From Symsagittifera roscoffensis (taxonomy: Eukaryota; Xenacoelomorpha; Acoela; Convolutidae), in assembly GCF_963678635.1 (NCBI RefSeq), contig NC_087068.1, positions 53,964,213-54,028,212 of the forward strand: 64,000 bases of DNA, in the 5' to 3' direction. The stretch's first letter is position 1, and each line of letters starts with the position of its first letter. The notes beneath the pieces are model-generated. The model ran no database searches, had not been told where the DNA came from, and worked only from the letters and a program-made list of their open reading frames with translations. This document shows, piece by piece, positions 21,481-32,896 of this stretch. The position numbers were made by a program, and so were the translations under genes.

Positions 21481-23340
21481 ACCCCCAAAGCCTATTAGTC
21501 AAAACGATAACTTATTCAACGTAGCTAAACAGAACGCTATAAAAATTTCCCTTGGTTTTAATTTCAGTTTTCAATCCCTTGGTAAACGAAACAATATTAG
21601 AACACAAAAACCGGTTTTAATCAATTTAAACGGGACTTGCCTAATCAGAATCGAGAACGGGAAACAAGCGTACGCACATCAACGGTTGAGGGCGAAAAGT
21701 CATGCGTGAGAAAACTGTCCCAGAAGAATCGATCTTTTTATAAACCGCATACGTCAACTATTTCCAAGGTACATTCAGTGTGCGCTATATATCGTTCTCC
21801 TAGAAGACGGTTATTTAGGTCTAATTTAGAACAAGTATTTAAAATGAATGAAATTCCAAATTGTTTTTTTCCAGTAATCGAAATCGACTCAAAAATAATA
21901 TCCTCAATCAGACTAGACCCCAAGGATGAAAATAGCGTTGAAATAACTGTTTTAAATCCAGAAATGGAAGCCATGACTAAACGTACACGGGATTCGAAAA
22001 ATAATACTGTACTGTCCCTTTCATCCAAATTTCCGGATGAACTATTTCCAATAATAAGTCTTAATCAGTGAGTCATGTCAATTATACCACGCGATTGTAA
22101 ATATTTTGAGAAATCGAAATCCTTACCTGAATTGTTTAATTTTGAATTTATCGCTTTAAACATATCTGCAGATATCAATTTACTCAAAGTTAAAAAAGCC
22201 TAACAAAAGAAGAAAAGGAGACCAACTTGAGAGATGAATTGACAAAGGTGTGAAAATTTTAGGCTCAATACGCCAACAACTTTTCGCCCAAGGACGACTG
22301 TGTTTGGCTGCAAGGACAACTGTGTTTGACTTGTAATCCCTTTACCACTTCAAGTACCGGTCGAAGCACGGATTCATTTTTACCACCGTGGGAAGCGAAA
22401 TATGTTTGAGGCAGCTCGGGATGTTTGGTTCTTCAATACGTACCGAAGTCTGGCGGGGAAAGCGACGTACTGTCATCAGTGCACGGATGCGGGTGAGAAC
22501 GTAACAAAGTAGCTACCCAATGGAAATGTCGGGTAGGTTCCCAAACCAAGGGAACCGAATGAATGTTTACAATTGGACTTCTGGTACCCCATAAGCTATT
22601 TAAAAGAAAGGAAAAAGTATGTTTTGTTAGCGACGGACCGCTTTTCAAGGTAGCCATCGGCCATGGTTACTACCACCAATACGTCGGATTAAGTGCTAAA
22701 TTTTTTGGAAAAGTATATCTACCAATACGGGGTGCCTCGAAGAATCCACGTAGATCAAGGGTCATGTTTTACGACCAAAAAGTTTAAAAGCTTCTGTAAT
22801 AGCGAAGGCCTTGAGTTGATCTACTCCCCAGTAAACGATCACTGGGGCACATGTTCTGTGGAAAGAGCAATAGGGAGCCTCAAAAACTCTGTGCTCTCAT
22901 ATGCAGCCGAAAAGGAGCATAAATCTATAGAGTGTATGGTTGACAAAGCGTTAAGCGCTATATATTTCTCAAAAAATGCGACTACTAACTAACCCCCTTT
23001 TGAGGCACACCACGGCCGGGAAGCGAACACCGTTTTACGTAATCTCACGAAAAAACCAAGTCTAAAAGATCGGAATTGGAATAACGTCCTTAAAATTTTT
23101 TTGTGTTAAGACGAAAACGACTCAGAGCTGAACGCCGTAGCATACCCACAGCACTCAAACTGGGTGGAAATGTCTGACCTAGTGTACGTCCCAACATTAA
23201 GGAAGCCACCTCTGATTCTCGACGGCGATCAGCAGATTGAAAAAGACCAAGGGGAGGGTCGAAGGACAAGCTGTCTCACCAAAAGAGTAGGGAGGCCGCC
23301 GACATCTACCAACGTACTACTAGCAGAACGCTAAACCGTT
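21481..23340 (+). pseudogene. pol: Element B: linker and integrase
   Basis: After about 900 bases of broken linker, the HHCC zinc finger is intact at 22375-22490 (HFYHRGKRNMFEAARDVW and, further on, YCHQC). The core keeps all three catalytic residues: LQLDFWYP near 22573, RIHVDQGSCF near 22745 and CSVERAIGSLK near 22860. These lie in different frames, so no intact protein results. HHGREANTVLRNLTKK-like sequence follows near 23010. Integrase inserts the DNA copy into the host genome. Confidence 0.75.
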
Positions 23341-23985
23341 ACAAACTATTGAAATCTAATATAGTATCTGAATCTAAACATACAATCAAACTGAAAAACG
23401 GGTCTGTACTAAGAAAAAGTACCGTGGCATCGAAACTCAAACCTACTGCTCCGAAGAAACGTAAACCGGCGACAGTGACAGAGATGCTAGCAAGCGCAAA
23501 ACGAGGAGTTACACGAAGCCTTAAATCAAGGCGGCCAAAAACTGTACATATTAAAAAACCAACGGTAATCGACAAACCATGTGATGACTCGGAAAGTGAG
23601 GACTATCAGCCATTGGACTCTATACCATAGCAACTGCCAGTCGAAACTGCTGCGCGGGAAGAGGCACTCGCAGTGGGCCAAGGGACGAGAGGGACGACGA
23701 CGCAGGAGGAACGGGGAACAAGAGCTAAAGTGCGGAACACGAAAGCGAAACGGTTGAAGGATTGCCAAAATGGACCGGCATTAGTTTCAAGAGATTGTCT
23801 CTCAAACAGCAGCCTGGAAGAAGGAACTTTGGAGATTCGAAGAAGTACGAGGCGACGGAAACCTGTAGATAAAACGGGAGGCGTGATGATTGAATCTATC
23901 ACTAAAGAAATTCAAAAACAAGTGGAAGTATTGAGGGGAGGACAAAAACTGAAAACTTTTGAAAAAAAAAACTCGTAACCCAGGG
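23341..23985 (+). pseudogene. Element B: charged C-terminal tail
   Basis: Blocks: ESKHTIKLKNGSVLRKS, then basic EMLASAKRGVTRSLKSRRPK, acidic DDSESEDYQPLDSIP (TAG at 23628-23630), and in the next frame REEALAVGQGTRG, RRSTRRRKPVDKTGGVMIES. The same blocks occur in D and E, and in weaker form in A, showing that the tail is a conserved part of this family. Alternating basic and acidic patches could serve chromatin or DNA contact, but that is inference and no known domain is recognised. Confidence 0.6.
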
Positions 23986-24327
23986 ATAGGAATGGCCATA
24001 ACCCTTAAACTCAAACTTGTCTCCGTGTTGCTATTTGAATTTGAATTCGATACAATTATACACAATAATAAAGAAATTATATGTATAATGCATCAGGAGT
24101 ATCTATACGGGCTGTGCAGCCCATCAAGTAGCACCCCAGCAACGGAAAAAAAATTGGAGATAATAGTATACTTAAATTAGCCTATATTATAACAAAATTT
24201 CCATCAACACCTTGTTATCTCTGATATATAATAAGAAAAGCTGCTTTTTGAATTTATGATATCAAATTTCAATCTTGCTACTTATTATTTTAAATTTAAT
24301 TTTTACATCTGTAGGGAAATGTTTTTT

Positions 24328-24531
24328 GGATGTCAATCATTTCAGTTGAAACCGATCATGATTTATATTCTTGAGATTTTCTCAAATCACTACCTAGTGT
24401 GAGCAGGTACCTGCCTGTCAATCAATCTAGGTCTGCCTAGTTGTTCAACTCTAATTCAGTGTCTGGATTATATGAGCTGGAACCAAGTTGACCTTTAACG
24501 AACGTATTGAGTTGGTGGTCAAAATTCCACA
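24328..24531 (+). repeat. 3' LTR of element B
   Basis: It starts TTGGATGTCAATCATTTCAG and contains GTGAGCAGGTACCTGCCTGT and TAATTCAGTGTCTGGATTAT. It aligns with 18427-18600. The upstream sequence GTAGGGAAATGTTTT is a poor PPT. The 3' end is placed at ATTCCACA but is uncertain because it differs from the 5' copy after TAACGAACGTAT. Confidence 0.65.
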
Positions 24532-24572
24532 ATTCGCAGGGGTTCCCCCCGTATGCTGGCTCGCGCCAATGG

Positions 24573-24796
24573 CTGATAAAAAGATAACAATGGATGATAT
24601 AATGATAGAGTTTGATATCTTAATTGAACTGTATATCCTGTTGTAAATCTTGACACTGATTTAGTGGTCAGAGTAAGGCAGACATAATTAGTCATTGATT
24701 GACAGGCTGGTACCTGCTAACACTTTGCATTATTAAGTCAAACTCTCATGGAATATAACAACAACTAAAATGATTGACATCCAATATGTAGCCCCT
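24573..24796 (-). repeat. Inverted LTR with PPT and PBS-like flanks
   Basis: On the minus strand it starts TTGGATGTCAATCATTTTAG at about 24796. It is preceded by GCGAGGGGCTACATAT (PPT-like) and followed, at about 24572-24555, by TGGCGCGAGCCAGCAT (PBS-like). An LTR with a PPT on one side and a PBS on the other is expected between two tandem elements. It lies tail to tail with the 3' LTR of B, with about 40 bases between. Confidence 0.65.
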
Positions 24797-26309
24797 CGCA
24801 GCGTCGCACAAAACTCCGTCACTCCCAAACAAAAAAACTAAGATCATGTCAGTTTTATCTGGAGATTAGGAGTATCTAAATTAGCAACACACTTGAGTAA
24901 AATTTAAATGATGATTCACTTATTTAGTTTTAAAAAGTTAATATGAGTTAGTACCAGCCAGGTTAAAAATTTCGAGAACAAGGAGTTTTTTGCGTTTGTT
25001 TAAATAAAAATCCGTTACTCTAACTTTTTGTGAATGGAGATCACACAAAACTTTTGAGGCTCAAGAAAGTCTCAATTTTAAATTTATTTTAAGTTTCTGC
25101 GATGCACAGAAGATCTTTTAAAGGTTATTGGAATTTTCATACCCCCGTGTATGTTATTTCCTTGCATTCCAGACTAAGTTTTTTCTCTAACGAAAATGTT
25201 TTTTATACGGTAAATTTTGACTTCTATTACAGTTATTAGACTAATAACAACTTTTTTAAATCCGAACTTCGAACAAACTGTTGAGTATTTATGCTTGACG
25301 TGTTTTTTATTACGACAATTTTAAACTATTTAATTCAGACTTTTTGACAAAATTTTTTATATGATGATCTGAAAGACATTGTTCTCTTGAGATCGAATTT
25401 AAAAAGACATTTTTTCATATGATCTTTTTGTTTGTAGAACTATGTGTGTTTTATTTAGGCAACACTCGACTGTGTAACTAAGCGATTTTGGCGAAATTTT
25501 AAAATATCATCTAAAAGAATGTTGATAGACGAAAGAAAACTTTTTTCTAATTTCTTTTGATTATTTTTGCAACTCTGCAACCAGAAATTTTTTTATTTGA
25601 TCTTCGGGTGAAATCAGAAATTTCAGTTTTCCCGTGATATACGAGTAGTCTTGTTTAAAGTCTAAGAACAATTAAGTCATTAAGCTTCAAGTAAGTCAAT
25701 AGCAAAATAAACATATACTTATTTAATTCTTTCAAATATTGTAAAATAATTTTAAAAAATTTTATAGGATTTCATGTGCTCAAAAAAGAAGAAAACTATC
25801 GACATGATACATTTTAATAAACTCAAAAAGCAAAACAAACAATGCTACTTGTTTTTACAAAAAAATTGGAAAATGTTGATAAATATCCTTTTTTTTTTTC
25901 AGCTATGTTTTTACCAAAAATATGTTTGTGGTGCGCGCTCCCCGTCAAAGTTTTTGAAGGAGAGAGGCCGCATACAAGCTACAAAAATTCCTTCAAATTC
26001 TGTTTTTGGATAGCTCAAAACTCGAAAACGTCTCTTTGCTTCACGTGTTTTTATAGTTAATGTCAAAATTAAATTAAATTAACTTCTTCAGACAGTTTTT
26101 TTTTCGAACTCAAATGGGCAAAAAATTTACTTCCGATGTCAATATGAGCAGCCTTAAGTTGTTCAACTTCGTTCAAGTTTGTCAATCGAACAAGATATTG
26201 CTCACATTTTGGCATTAGCTTCAAAAAATCTCGAAAACTGGTTAAACTTGAGTCAACGGCCCTTAAAAAGGTTTAACTAATATTTTAGTATGAAAAATCC
26301 ACATTTTAG
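24797..26309 (+). other. No gene recognised; end of proposed intron
   Basis: AT-rich sequence. The first 30 bases match the PPT region of the inverted LTR. The stretch ends in a good 3' splice site, CACATTTTAG|G at 26309/26310. Open frames at 25774-26060 are low in complexity and unsupported. Confidence 0.45.
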
Positions 26310-26612
26310 GGAGACATCGCAGCTTTGGAAAAACGACTCGGTCGCTTTATCCACTTCGCTCTTCATCTACGACATTCTTTCACGTTTTTCATGCGGCGAC
26401 ACGTGAACGAAGCGACTGATGAACTACTTTGCGAAGTGACCTTGAAACAATTAGATGACGGAATCAAATACTTGAATAACTTGATACTAGAACAGGCGAG
26501 AACACAGAGTAATTTGAAGTCAATGCAGTACATTCGGGATTTGTTGGAGGAGAAAAGAATCGATTTCATTGAAGTTAACAAGAGAAAAGAAATGAACAAA
26601 CATCCTTGGTAG
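26310..26612 (+). CDS. Putative terminal exon of an unidentified helical protein
   Basis: The exon follows a clear acceptor (TTTTAG|GGAGAC) and is open in phase 0 for 100 codons to TAG 26610-26612. It reads GDIAALEKRLGRFIHFALHL, then RRHVNEATDELLCEVTLKQL, IKYLNNLILEQARTQ and RDLLEEKRIDFIEVNKRKEM. The high content of Leu, Glu, Lys and Arg without Pro predicts long helices, probably coiled coil. The GC content and codon choice stand out from the AT-rich surroundings. It could join the exon ending at 13414, also phase 0. I recognise no family; it may instead belong to a nearer upstream exon that I missed. Confidence 0.6.
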   Translation, partial: GDIAALEKRLGRFIHFALHLRHSFTFFMRRHVNEATDELLCEVTLKQLDDGIKYLNNLILEQARTQSNLKSMQYIRDLLEEKRIDFIEVNKRKEMNKHPW

Positions 26613-26714
26613 CTCGAAAAAAAATTGAAACTATTTAATAATTTGATAACTGTTGTCAAAAGTTGTCACAAACATTTGAAACTCTTGTTTTAATGTTTGT
26701 AGGTTTGTGTAGAC

Positions 26715-26726
26715 CAGGGGCGGATC
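26715..26726 (+). repeat. hAT-type MITE terminus at the edge of the assembly gap
   Basis: CAGGGGCGGATC immediately precedes the first N run. This is a typical terminal sequence of hAT-like MITEs and matches CAGGGTCGGATC at 31718 and 41675. The rest of the repeat is presumably in the gap. Confidence 0.6.
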
Positions 26727-26926
26727 NNNNNNNNNNNNNNNNNNNNNNNNNNNNNNNNNNNNNNNNNNNNNNNNNNNNNNNNNNNNNNNNNNNNNNNNNN
26801 NNNNNNNNNNNNNNNNNNNNNNNNNNNNNNNNNNNNNNNNNNNNNNNNNNNNNNNNNNNNNNNNNNNNNNNNNNNNNNNNNNNNNNNNNNNNNNNNNNNN
26901 NNNNNNNNNNNNNNNNNNNNNNNNNN
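26727..26926. other. Assembly gap, 200 N
   Basis: Exactly 200 N, so its real size is unknown. Open frames drawn through it are meaningless. Confidence 1.
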
Positions 26927-29900
26927 CCGTTACTCATTAAAATAAGTATTTATAATTATTTTTAAAAAATGCTAGCTTGTTGTCTATGGTCCTCTGTAAT
27001 TTTTAAGCTGTTGGTAGTTTTTTAGGCATACTCCTGAGTTTGGTAACTACTTGATGCTGAACAAACAAAAGTTAACAAAACTCAAAACCAATTATACGCT
27101 GGCTAATCATCTGCTAAACCTCTGCGCTATTTAAGCTATTTGCGCTGTCTGCAATAATGTCGCAAAATTGTAGTCAAGCTCGAAATCTCGACCAGATTAG
27201 ACAAAACAATACTGCAAAGCCCTGAATATTCCGACTTTTCCTAGGTTTATATCAAAAAGTTAATAAGAAACTATAAACTTTGGAAAACATCAATGATCAA
27301 ATGTGAAAAACTTTGTGATGCGAAATGGGGTCGTAAAACATTGACGAAATACAACAGTGCTCAAAATCAAAACGTTCAACAGTGATAAAAACTGCTTTGA
27401 ATACTGTTTTATTCACCTCAAAAATCTTTGACCTTTAAATTAGTTTCAATCGACGGATGTTCAAATTCAAAGTTGGCCATTTAAATTGGTGCTGCTTGAT
27501 AAACAAGCAAAAATTCTCAAGCGCAGACTCATATATTTCTCATAGCAAGCAATTAACTCAGAAAATGGTCAATTTTTCTCGGTTTTGCTCCAAAACATAC
27601 CAGTTTTTAATTAAATTGCCAACAATTTGTAAACAGAACTCAAAACTTTCAAATATCTCTAATAATCGGCACTGTTGTACTTCAGCACAGTTGAACGCCA
27701 CCGTACAAAATTATTACGAATGATTAGCTAGCTTCAATTCAACTTGCAACAATTTTGTTGCGCAGGCCAATAATCCGTGCATAAATAGTTCACATTAGCG
27801 AATTGGCCAATTAAACAATTTTCAATTTTTTTGTTAAGAACTAATTTTTCGATCGCCAAAAATTGATTGGACAAAAACACCACCCTAAGCATAAACATTC
27901 CGTAACATACCGAAAATTTCAGCCGCACGTTTTCCTTATATCTAGGTTAGTTTCAGGTTGTTTGCAAAATCATTAAAAGACCATCCATTTATGTTTTTCA
28001 AAAAATTGTTTCTAAAAAGAAGCAGAATAATGTGGAGAAACATTGTATTCGGGTGTGTTTTAGTTATTTTGTAATTTTTTTTTGAAAAAAAGTAGCACAA
28101 AAATTATGAGAAGGGTCAAAGAATATACCAAATGGAAGCCTTTTCATTCTTGATTTACATGACTTTAAAAAATTTCGAAAAGTTTTTTTTTCAGTATCTA
28201 CTTAAGTTAAATTTTTTCAGCATTTATTTTTTTAAATTTGGGCAAATAAATTGAGCAAACAGGCTTACAGCAGCCTTATTATGCTTAATTTTGGCCCTAA
28301 AATTTTGGTTTCAAGCAAGTTAAATTATTTTTTTGAGTTTTTAGCTTCAAAAATATTTTCTACAAAGCATTTTGAAAATAAAATGTTTGTAAGAAATCTA
28401 AAATTTATCCTTAATTCATTGCGTACACGTTTTAATGGCGGGAAAAACATCTTAAGTGAATCAATGAAAATTGGCAAAAATGACAAATTTCACACCACAT
28501 GATTTTAGAAACAAACACCCACATGATTTTAGAAATAAATTTTTGAAAGAGTTTCGCATTTATGTCACTTTTTTATCAGATCGGATGAAATTTTGTCGGC
28601 ACTTGTTAATTACCAAAACCTTAATTTGTCCACATATAGCGAAATCAATCTGTTTTCTCTTAAACATAATATCTCATAAAAGAAAAATGGTTTTTGATAT
28701 CTGGTTAAAACCATCGCATCGAAACTTCATATGGCAGTTTTCATCACATAGAAGAAAATGAGGCTGGCGACAAAATGATTTCAGCTAAATATAATTCCTG
28801 CAATCAAGCAAAATTGCAGTTTTCAAACCAATTGAAAAAAAAACACAAAGAACTTTGAAGCAAAAAGAAAAGCGTGGGACTAATAGACCTGGCTTAACCT
28901 GTGTAAAACAAAATTCAGCAAAACCTGTCAGCAGCAGCAAATTGTTTTAGAAGTTAATGCAAAGGGCAACCCCAATGATCTAACAGTTTTCAAAAACTGG
29001 ATAATTTGTACAATTTCTCCAATCCCCTAAGTGACCTACCGTCGAATGCCCTCCCCATGCATGCCCTAACTCTGAAAAAAAACTAGTTTATGAAAATTTC
29101 ACATTTTCTCTCCCCTAAATTGATTTTGCGGGGAGATTGTAAGGTTGAGTTATTGTATGTTTTAAACTTTTCGCGCATCAATAAATTTTTTCTAAACCAT
29201 AATCTAAAAAGTTCACTTAATGATAATGATTAGCTTTATGTGTTTAGCGTGCGTCATAAAAAGATATATCACACAATAAAAACGATTAGTCTTTGTCGTC
29301 TCTTTAATCATGGGTAGGGTAACGACCGATAACGTACCACAAACAAGACTACTCGTCGTGGTTATAAAAACTGCCCGAGTAAATATTTTTCCTTACGTTT
29401 TTCAAAATGGGGAAGAATAAGACAATCAGAAGTTTCAAATGTCTAATTTGAATTATCCGGTCATCTTTGCTTGGCTTATTTTAAATTTACTTTTCCAAGT
29501 TTCAATTTTATTGTTCGATATCGGATATTCGAAAATGGATACTTGCGGTTTCACTTCCAGATAGATTGCTTTTTGAATTTGTGAAGCAAAAACTTTTTTT
29601 CCTAAGTTATAATTTTTCTGAGACCAGTTTTTTTTTAAACAAAAGCTCCAAGTTTTTCCAGTTACTATATTTTTTGAAGAATGGATCTCAAAGTGTTTAA
29701 AAGTTTTTTTTTCATATTTCTTTTGCATACATACATAAATTTGGAGATAACAGCTCGTATGTCAGGGCAAAACCCGGCAAAAATCCAAAAAGCACTGTTT
29801 TTTTAACTAAAATTAAAATGCCTACAACTATCTAAGTATGGAAACAATGTTGACTCATGTTTTTTCGATTCGTCCAGAATTGTACAAATAAACCTATTGC

Positions 29901-30347
29901 GCGTACAGTAAATCTAGTTACCTTTTCACGAAAGCTCTATTGGAAGATGGAACTCAACAAAGGGATACTAACGCCCCATTTTTTTGGGGAACCACTTAAT
30001 TAAAACAGCTAGAGCCGAGTATAAACATTTGGTTTTCAGTTGATGGAAATTTAGCCGACGACTATATGCTAGACCCCAGAGACTTTTAAAATATTTTAAA
30101 TTGGACAGAAATTACTGCGTGAGCTTGAACAGTAAAAAATGGAATTTTGTGATATCAGACCGACCAAGAGTACCAGTACAATTCAATTATTACGCAATTT
30201 TGTGAAATATGCCGCGAAGTTAATATAAAAACAAAAAAAAGAACTTTTTATACTGGGATTTCAAATCGGCGAACTTCGTTGTAAAAAATTAAGGAACTTT
30301 AGAAAATTTTGAAATCTTGAACGAAACCCACAAAACATTGAACGAAT

Positions 30348-30710
30348 GCAATTTTTGACAAGGAAATTGCAGACTTGATTTTAAAACTTGAACCCACGGA
30401 CGCAAGAATATTCAACAATCTGAAATTAAAACTATCGGCCAACAAGTCAGAATCGCAAAAGAATTTCGATTAGGCTCTAAAAATTGAGAACGTCCTGATT
30501 GCGTGTTCGGAAAAAACGTTACCGAAGATGTTTGCATGTCTTTTCTTGTCTCAGAAAGTCCGGGAGGTTCTCTAGGCTTTCAAATCTGAATGATCTTATA
30601 AAGCAGAGCTGATCCTCTCCTCGCATTCTATCTGATTCAGAGCTACAATACCTCTACAGGGCCGACCAAAAGCGACCAGACGGTTTGAAGCGCGTTTCAT
30701 TGGCTGTTGA
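30348..30710 (+). pseudogene. Dead reading frame in 5.7-kb unit 1, family not recognised
   Basis: A frame of 121 codons reads like protein between few stops: IFDKEIADLILKLEPTDARI, FNNLKLKLSANKSESQKNFD, stop, ALKIENVLIACSEKTLPKMF, ACLFLSQKVREVL, stop, AFKSE, stop, SYKAELILSSHSI, stop, FRATIPLQGRPKATRRFEAR. Upstream, another frame contains NYCVSLNSKKWNFVISD near 30110. The composition (charged, helical, with conserved spacing) suggests an old gag-like or host coding segment, but I cannot assign it. All stops shown are TAG or TGA. Confidence 0.4.
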
Positions 30711-31717
30711 TAGTAAATTTTTGTGGAGCGTAATGGTAGTAGTCTTCCTAGCCCCCAGTAGCATTCGTGCAGGTTTGGGCAGCCTCAGCACGGAAATTCA
30801 GGGTGCGGCTGGCCTGCGTTTTTTTTGAGCATGAACAGAGGAACCCAAGTCAGGCAGCTTTTCAACACAGAGAACCTCCTTCGACGAACCTTATTATTTG
30901 AAATGCAAAATAAAATTTTTTCACATCTCGAGTTACGTGTTTTTATTGGAGAAACGTAACCTGGATTGAGTTTATATTCAATGAAATCTAACTTTGACAT
31001 CTCTTTCTTCTCATTATCAGTTTCATAACTAAAAAATTTGTAGATTTTTTTACGAAAAGACGTGATGAAGGGAATCCTGACTCTAACCACGGTTACTATG
31101 ATACTTTTTCACCTTCTGATTTGTTTTAAAACAAGTTGCATTAAATTATAGGTGACAAAAATATAAATTTCAGAAACATATGAAGAAAATCACATTTCGT
31201 ATGAATTGGTGTCAAATTAGTTTGGGAATTCACTATTTCAAACAATTCATCCCATATTTTGTTTTGCGTGAGTTTTTCCAATAAAATGAAAAATGCAAAT
31301 AAGCCAATTCTGATCAAAGTTAAAAAAATTTGTCTGATTATTTCTTTTTGCCATTTGAAAATCAAGCAAGGAGAAAAAAGTTAGAGCAAAAACGGAAAGT
31401 AAAAGCGAGAAAAAAATTTATAATCGTTAAATTATTTGAATTTTTCAGGGTTAATCGCGAACAAAAAAATTTGAGTGATGTATAAAAAAGAAGGCGCGTT
31501 TCAATCGACACATTATAAAAAGCTCTCTCATTGAAAATATTAATTTTGATCCACTCTAGACCGAGTGAGGCAAGTAATTAGTGTATCTAGCGGTTAATTG
31601 AGCTGTGCAAATCAGAATTTAAGCAATGAAAAAACTCGATGTGCAAGCTCTATGGCAGGATATGTTTCAGAAACAATTGGTTTTAGCAATTTGCAGGTCA
31701 ATTTGATCATATCCTTG

Positions 31718-32030
31718 CAGGGTCGGATCTAAGTTTTTTTCGAGGAGGGGGGGGGGGGCAGATTTTCATAAAAGTTTGTTGACCACTTTTAGGTCGACCA
31801 AATTGATTTTTTGAGCCATCCCAAATCACTGTAAAAGCCCGAGTTTGACAACATTTTCTGCGCCGCAGGCAATTTTTAAAAAAAACTGCTGAAAAAAAGC
31901 GTTTTAAGGCACCTCTTTCGAAAATTTTGACCAAAAAATCACGTTTTTTCGGCGCGCGCTTCCTCCTCAAAGTTAGTATATTTTGGCGCCAAAAGCGCTA
32001 TTAGAAAAATTTCAGGGTCAGTCAGCCGAA
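31718..32030 (+). repeat. hAT-like MITE with long G run (in unit 1)
   Basis: It starts CAGGGTCGGATC and has a run of about 13 G near 31747. It then shows GGTCGACCAAATTGATTTTT, GAGCCATCCCAAATCACTG and GGCGCGCGCTTCC, and reaches TTGGCGCCAAAAGCGC near 31985. Related copies lie at 41675, 46496, 46925 (inverted) and 48438. The right terminus is not sharply defined. Confidence 0.6.
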
Positions 32031-32468
32031 AATTTTTGTCTCAAAACAGTACAAAAGTCCGCCCTGAATATCCTGGTTAGTAGCTGTTTTTTAAGTTTTT
32101 TAAGCTGTTTTTGCTGGTAAAATAGTTTTTTTTGGACTCTTTTTTTTTGGTCGAGTTCCCTAGGAAAAATTTGACTTATTTTGAACATAAGTTGAGTGTT
32201 TGTCAATTTACTGTTCATAACAAGCTGTTAATTTCAAGCTGCTTCTTTAGTTATGGCAAATCGCAATCTGTTGTTGAATGTATTAACTTTTCCTGATGTA
32301 TTAACTTTTCGCAATCTGTTGTTGAATGTATTAACTTTTCCTTACAGTATCCATCCAAAATTAATCAGGTAATAAATTACCTGTTATTTACGATTAACTT
32401 GTAACAACAAACAATAAAAAAGATCCTTGTCGACTCTGAGATTTAACACGTCGCTGCCTGGAACCCTT

Positions 32469-32484
32469 GTTAACACGTGTTAAC
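32469..32484. promoter_or_regulatory. 16-bp perfect palindrome with CACGTG core (unit 1)
   Basis: GTTAACACGTGTTAAC is a perfect palindrome with an E-box (CACGTG) at its centre. It is preserved in unit 3 at 42378-42393. Whether a protein binds it is unknown. Confidence 0.5.
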
Positions 32485-32896
32485 CTATGTTTTTCTTGTT
32501 CACGCCCTGTTTTCCCTGTTTATTCCTAGCCCAAAAGGGTCTTCAAGTCGAAAAAACATCTTTTTGATTTTCACTTAAGCCCCTTAATAGCAAGCTGCAA
32601 GTCTAGTTAACAAGTCTAGTTTATATATTATAAACTATATATTATAAACTTATATATTAGTTTATAGTTTAGTGCAGATAGCCCAAAATATAAGCAATCT
32701 CCTAAAAAAATTCTAATGAAGCTGAAAATTATCCCGGGAAAAATTGCGTTTGTTTGACAACAAAATGTAGTCAATGGTGTTTTAGATACTGAGTTTTTTG
32801 TACGAAGTCCTCTCAAAACTTACCGGTGGGTTAGGATAGAATTTTTGTCTAAGCTGCAAAACGATACATATTTCTTAATCTTAACGCACATTAAAC

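Larger units (their letters stand above)
18427..24531 (+). mobile_element. Ty3/gypsy element B, plus strand, full-length but decayed
   Basis: Order: 5' LTR (18427-18630), PBS-like site (18631), gag, protease end, RT, RNase H, linker, integrase, charged tail, 3' LTR (24328). Every coding part is present but broken by many stops and shifts. The copy is therefore old. Its two LTRs share most of their length (for example CTGGATTATATGAGCTGGAA versus CTGAATCATATGTGCTGGAA) and diverge near their 3' ends. Confidence 0.85.
26927..32622. repeat. Tandem 5.7-kb repeat, unit 1
   Basis: First of three direct copies. It starts at the gap with CTCATTAAAATAAGTATTTA and ends CAAGTCTAGTTAACAAGTCT at about 32622. 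It matches unit 3 along its whole length (5,696 against 5,742 bases), with scattered substitutions and small indels. Shared landmarks are TTGTTGTCTATGG near 26976, GACCTACCGTCGAATGCCCT near 29032, the dead reading frame at 30348-30710, a hAT-like MITE at 31718 and the palindrome at 32469. Small frames such as 27457-27723 recur in all units only because the DNA recurs. Confidence 0.9.

Noticed and set aside
26656-26965. Open frames across N runs (also 51947-52468)
   Set aside because: They consist mainly of unknown residues.
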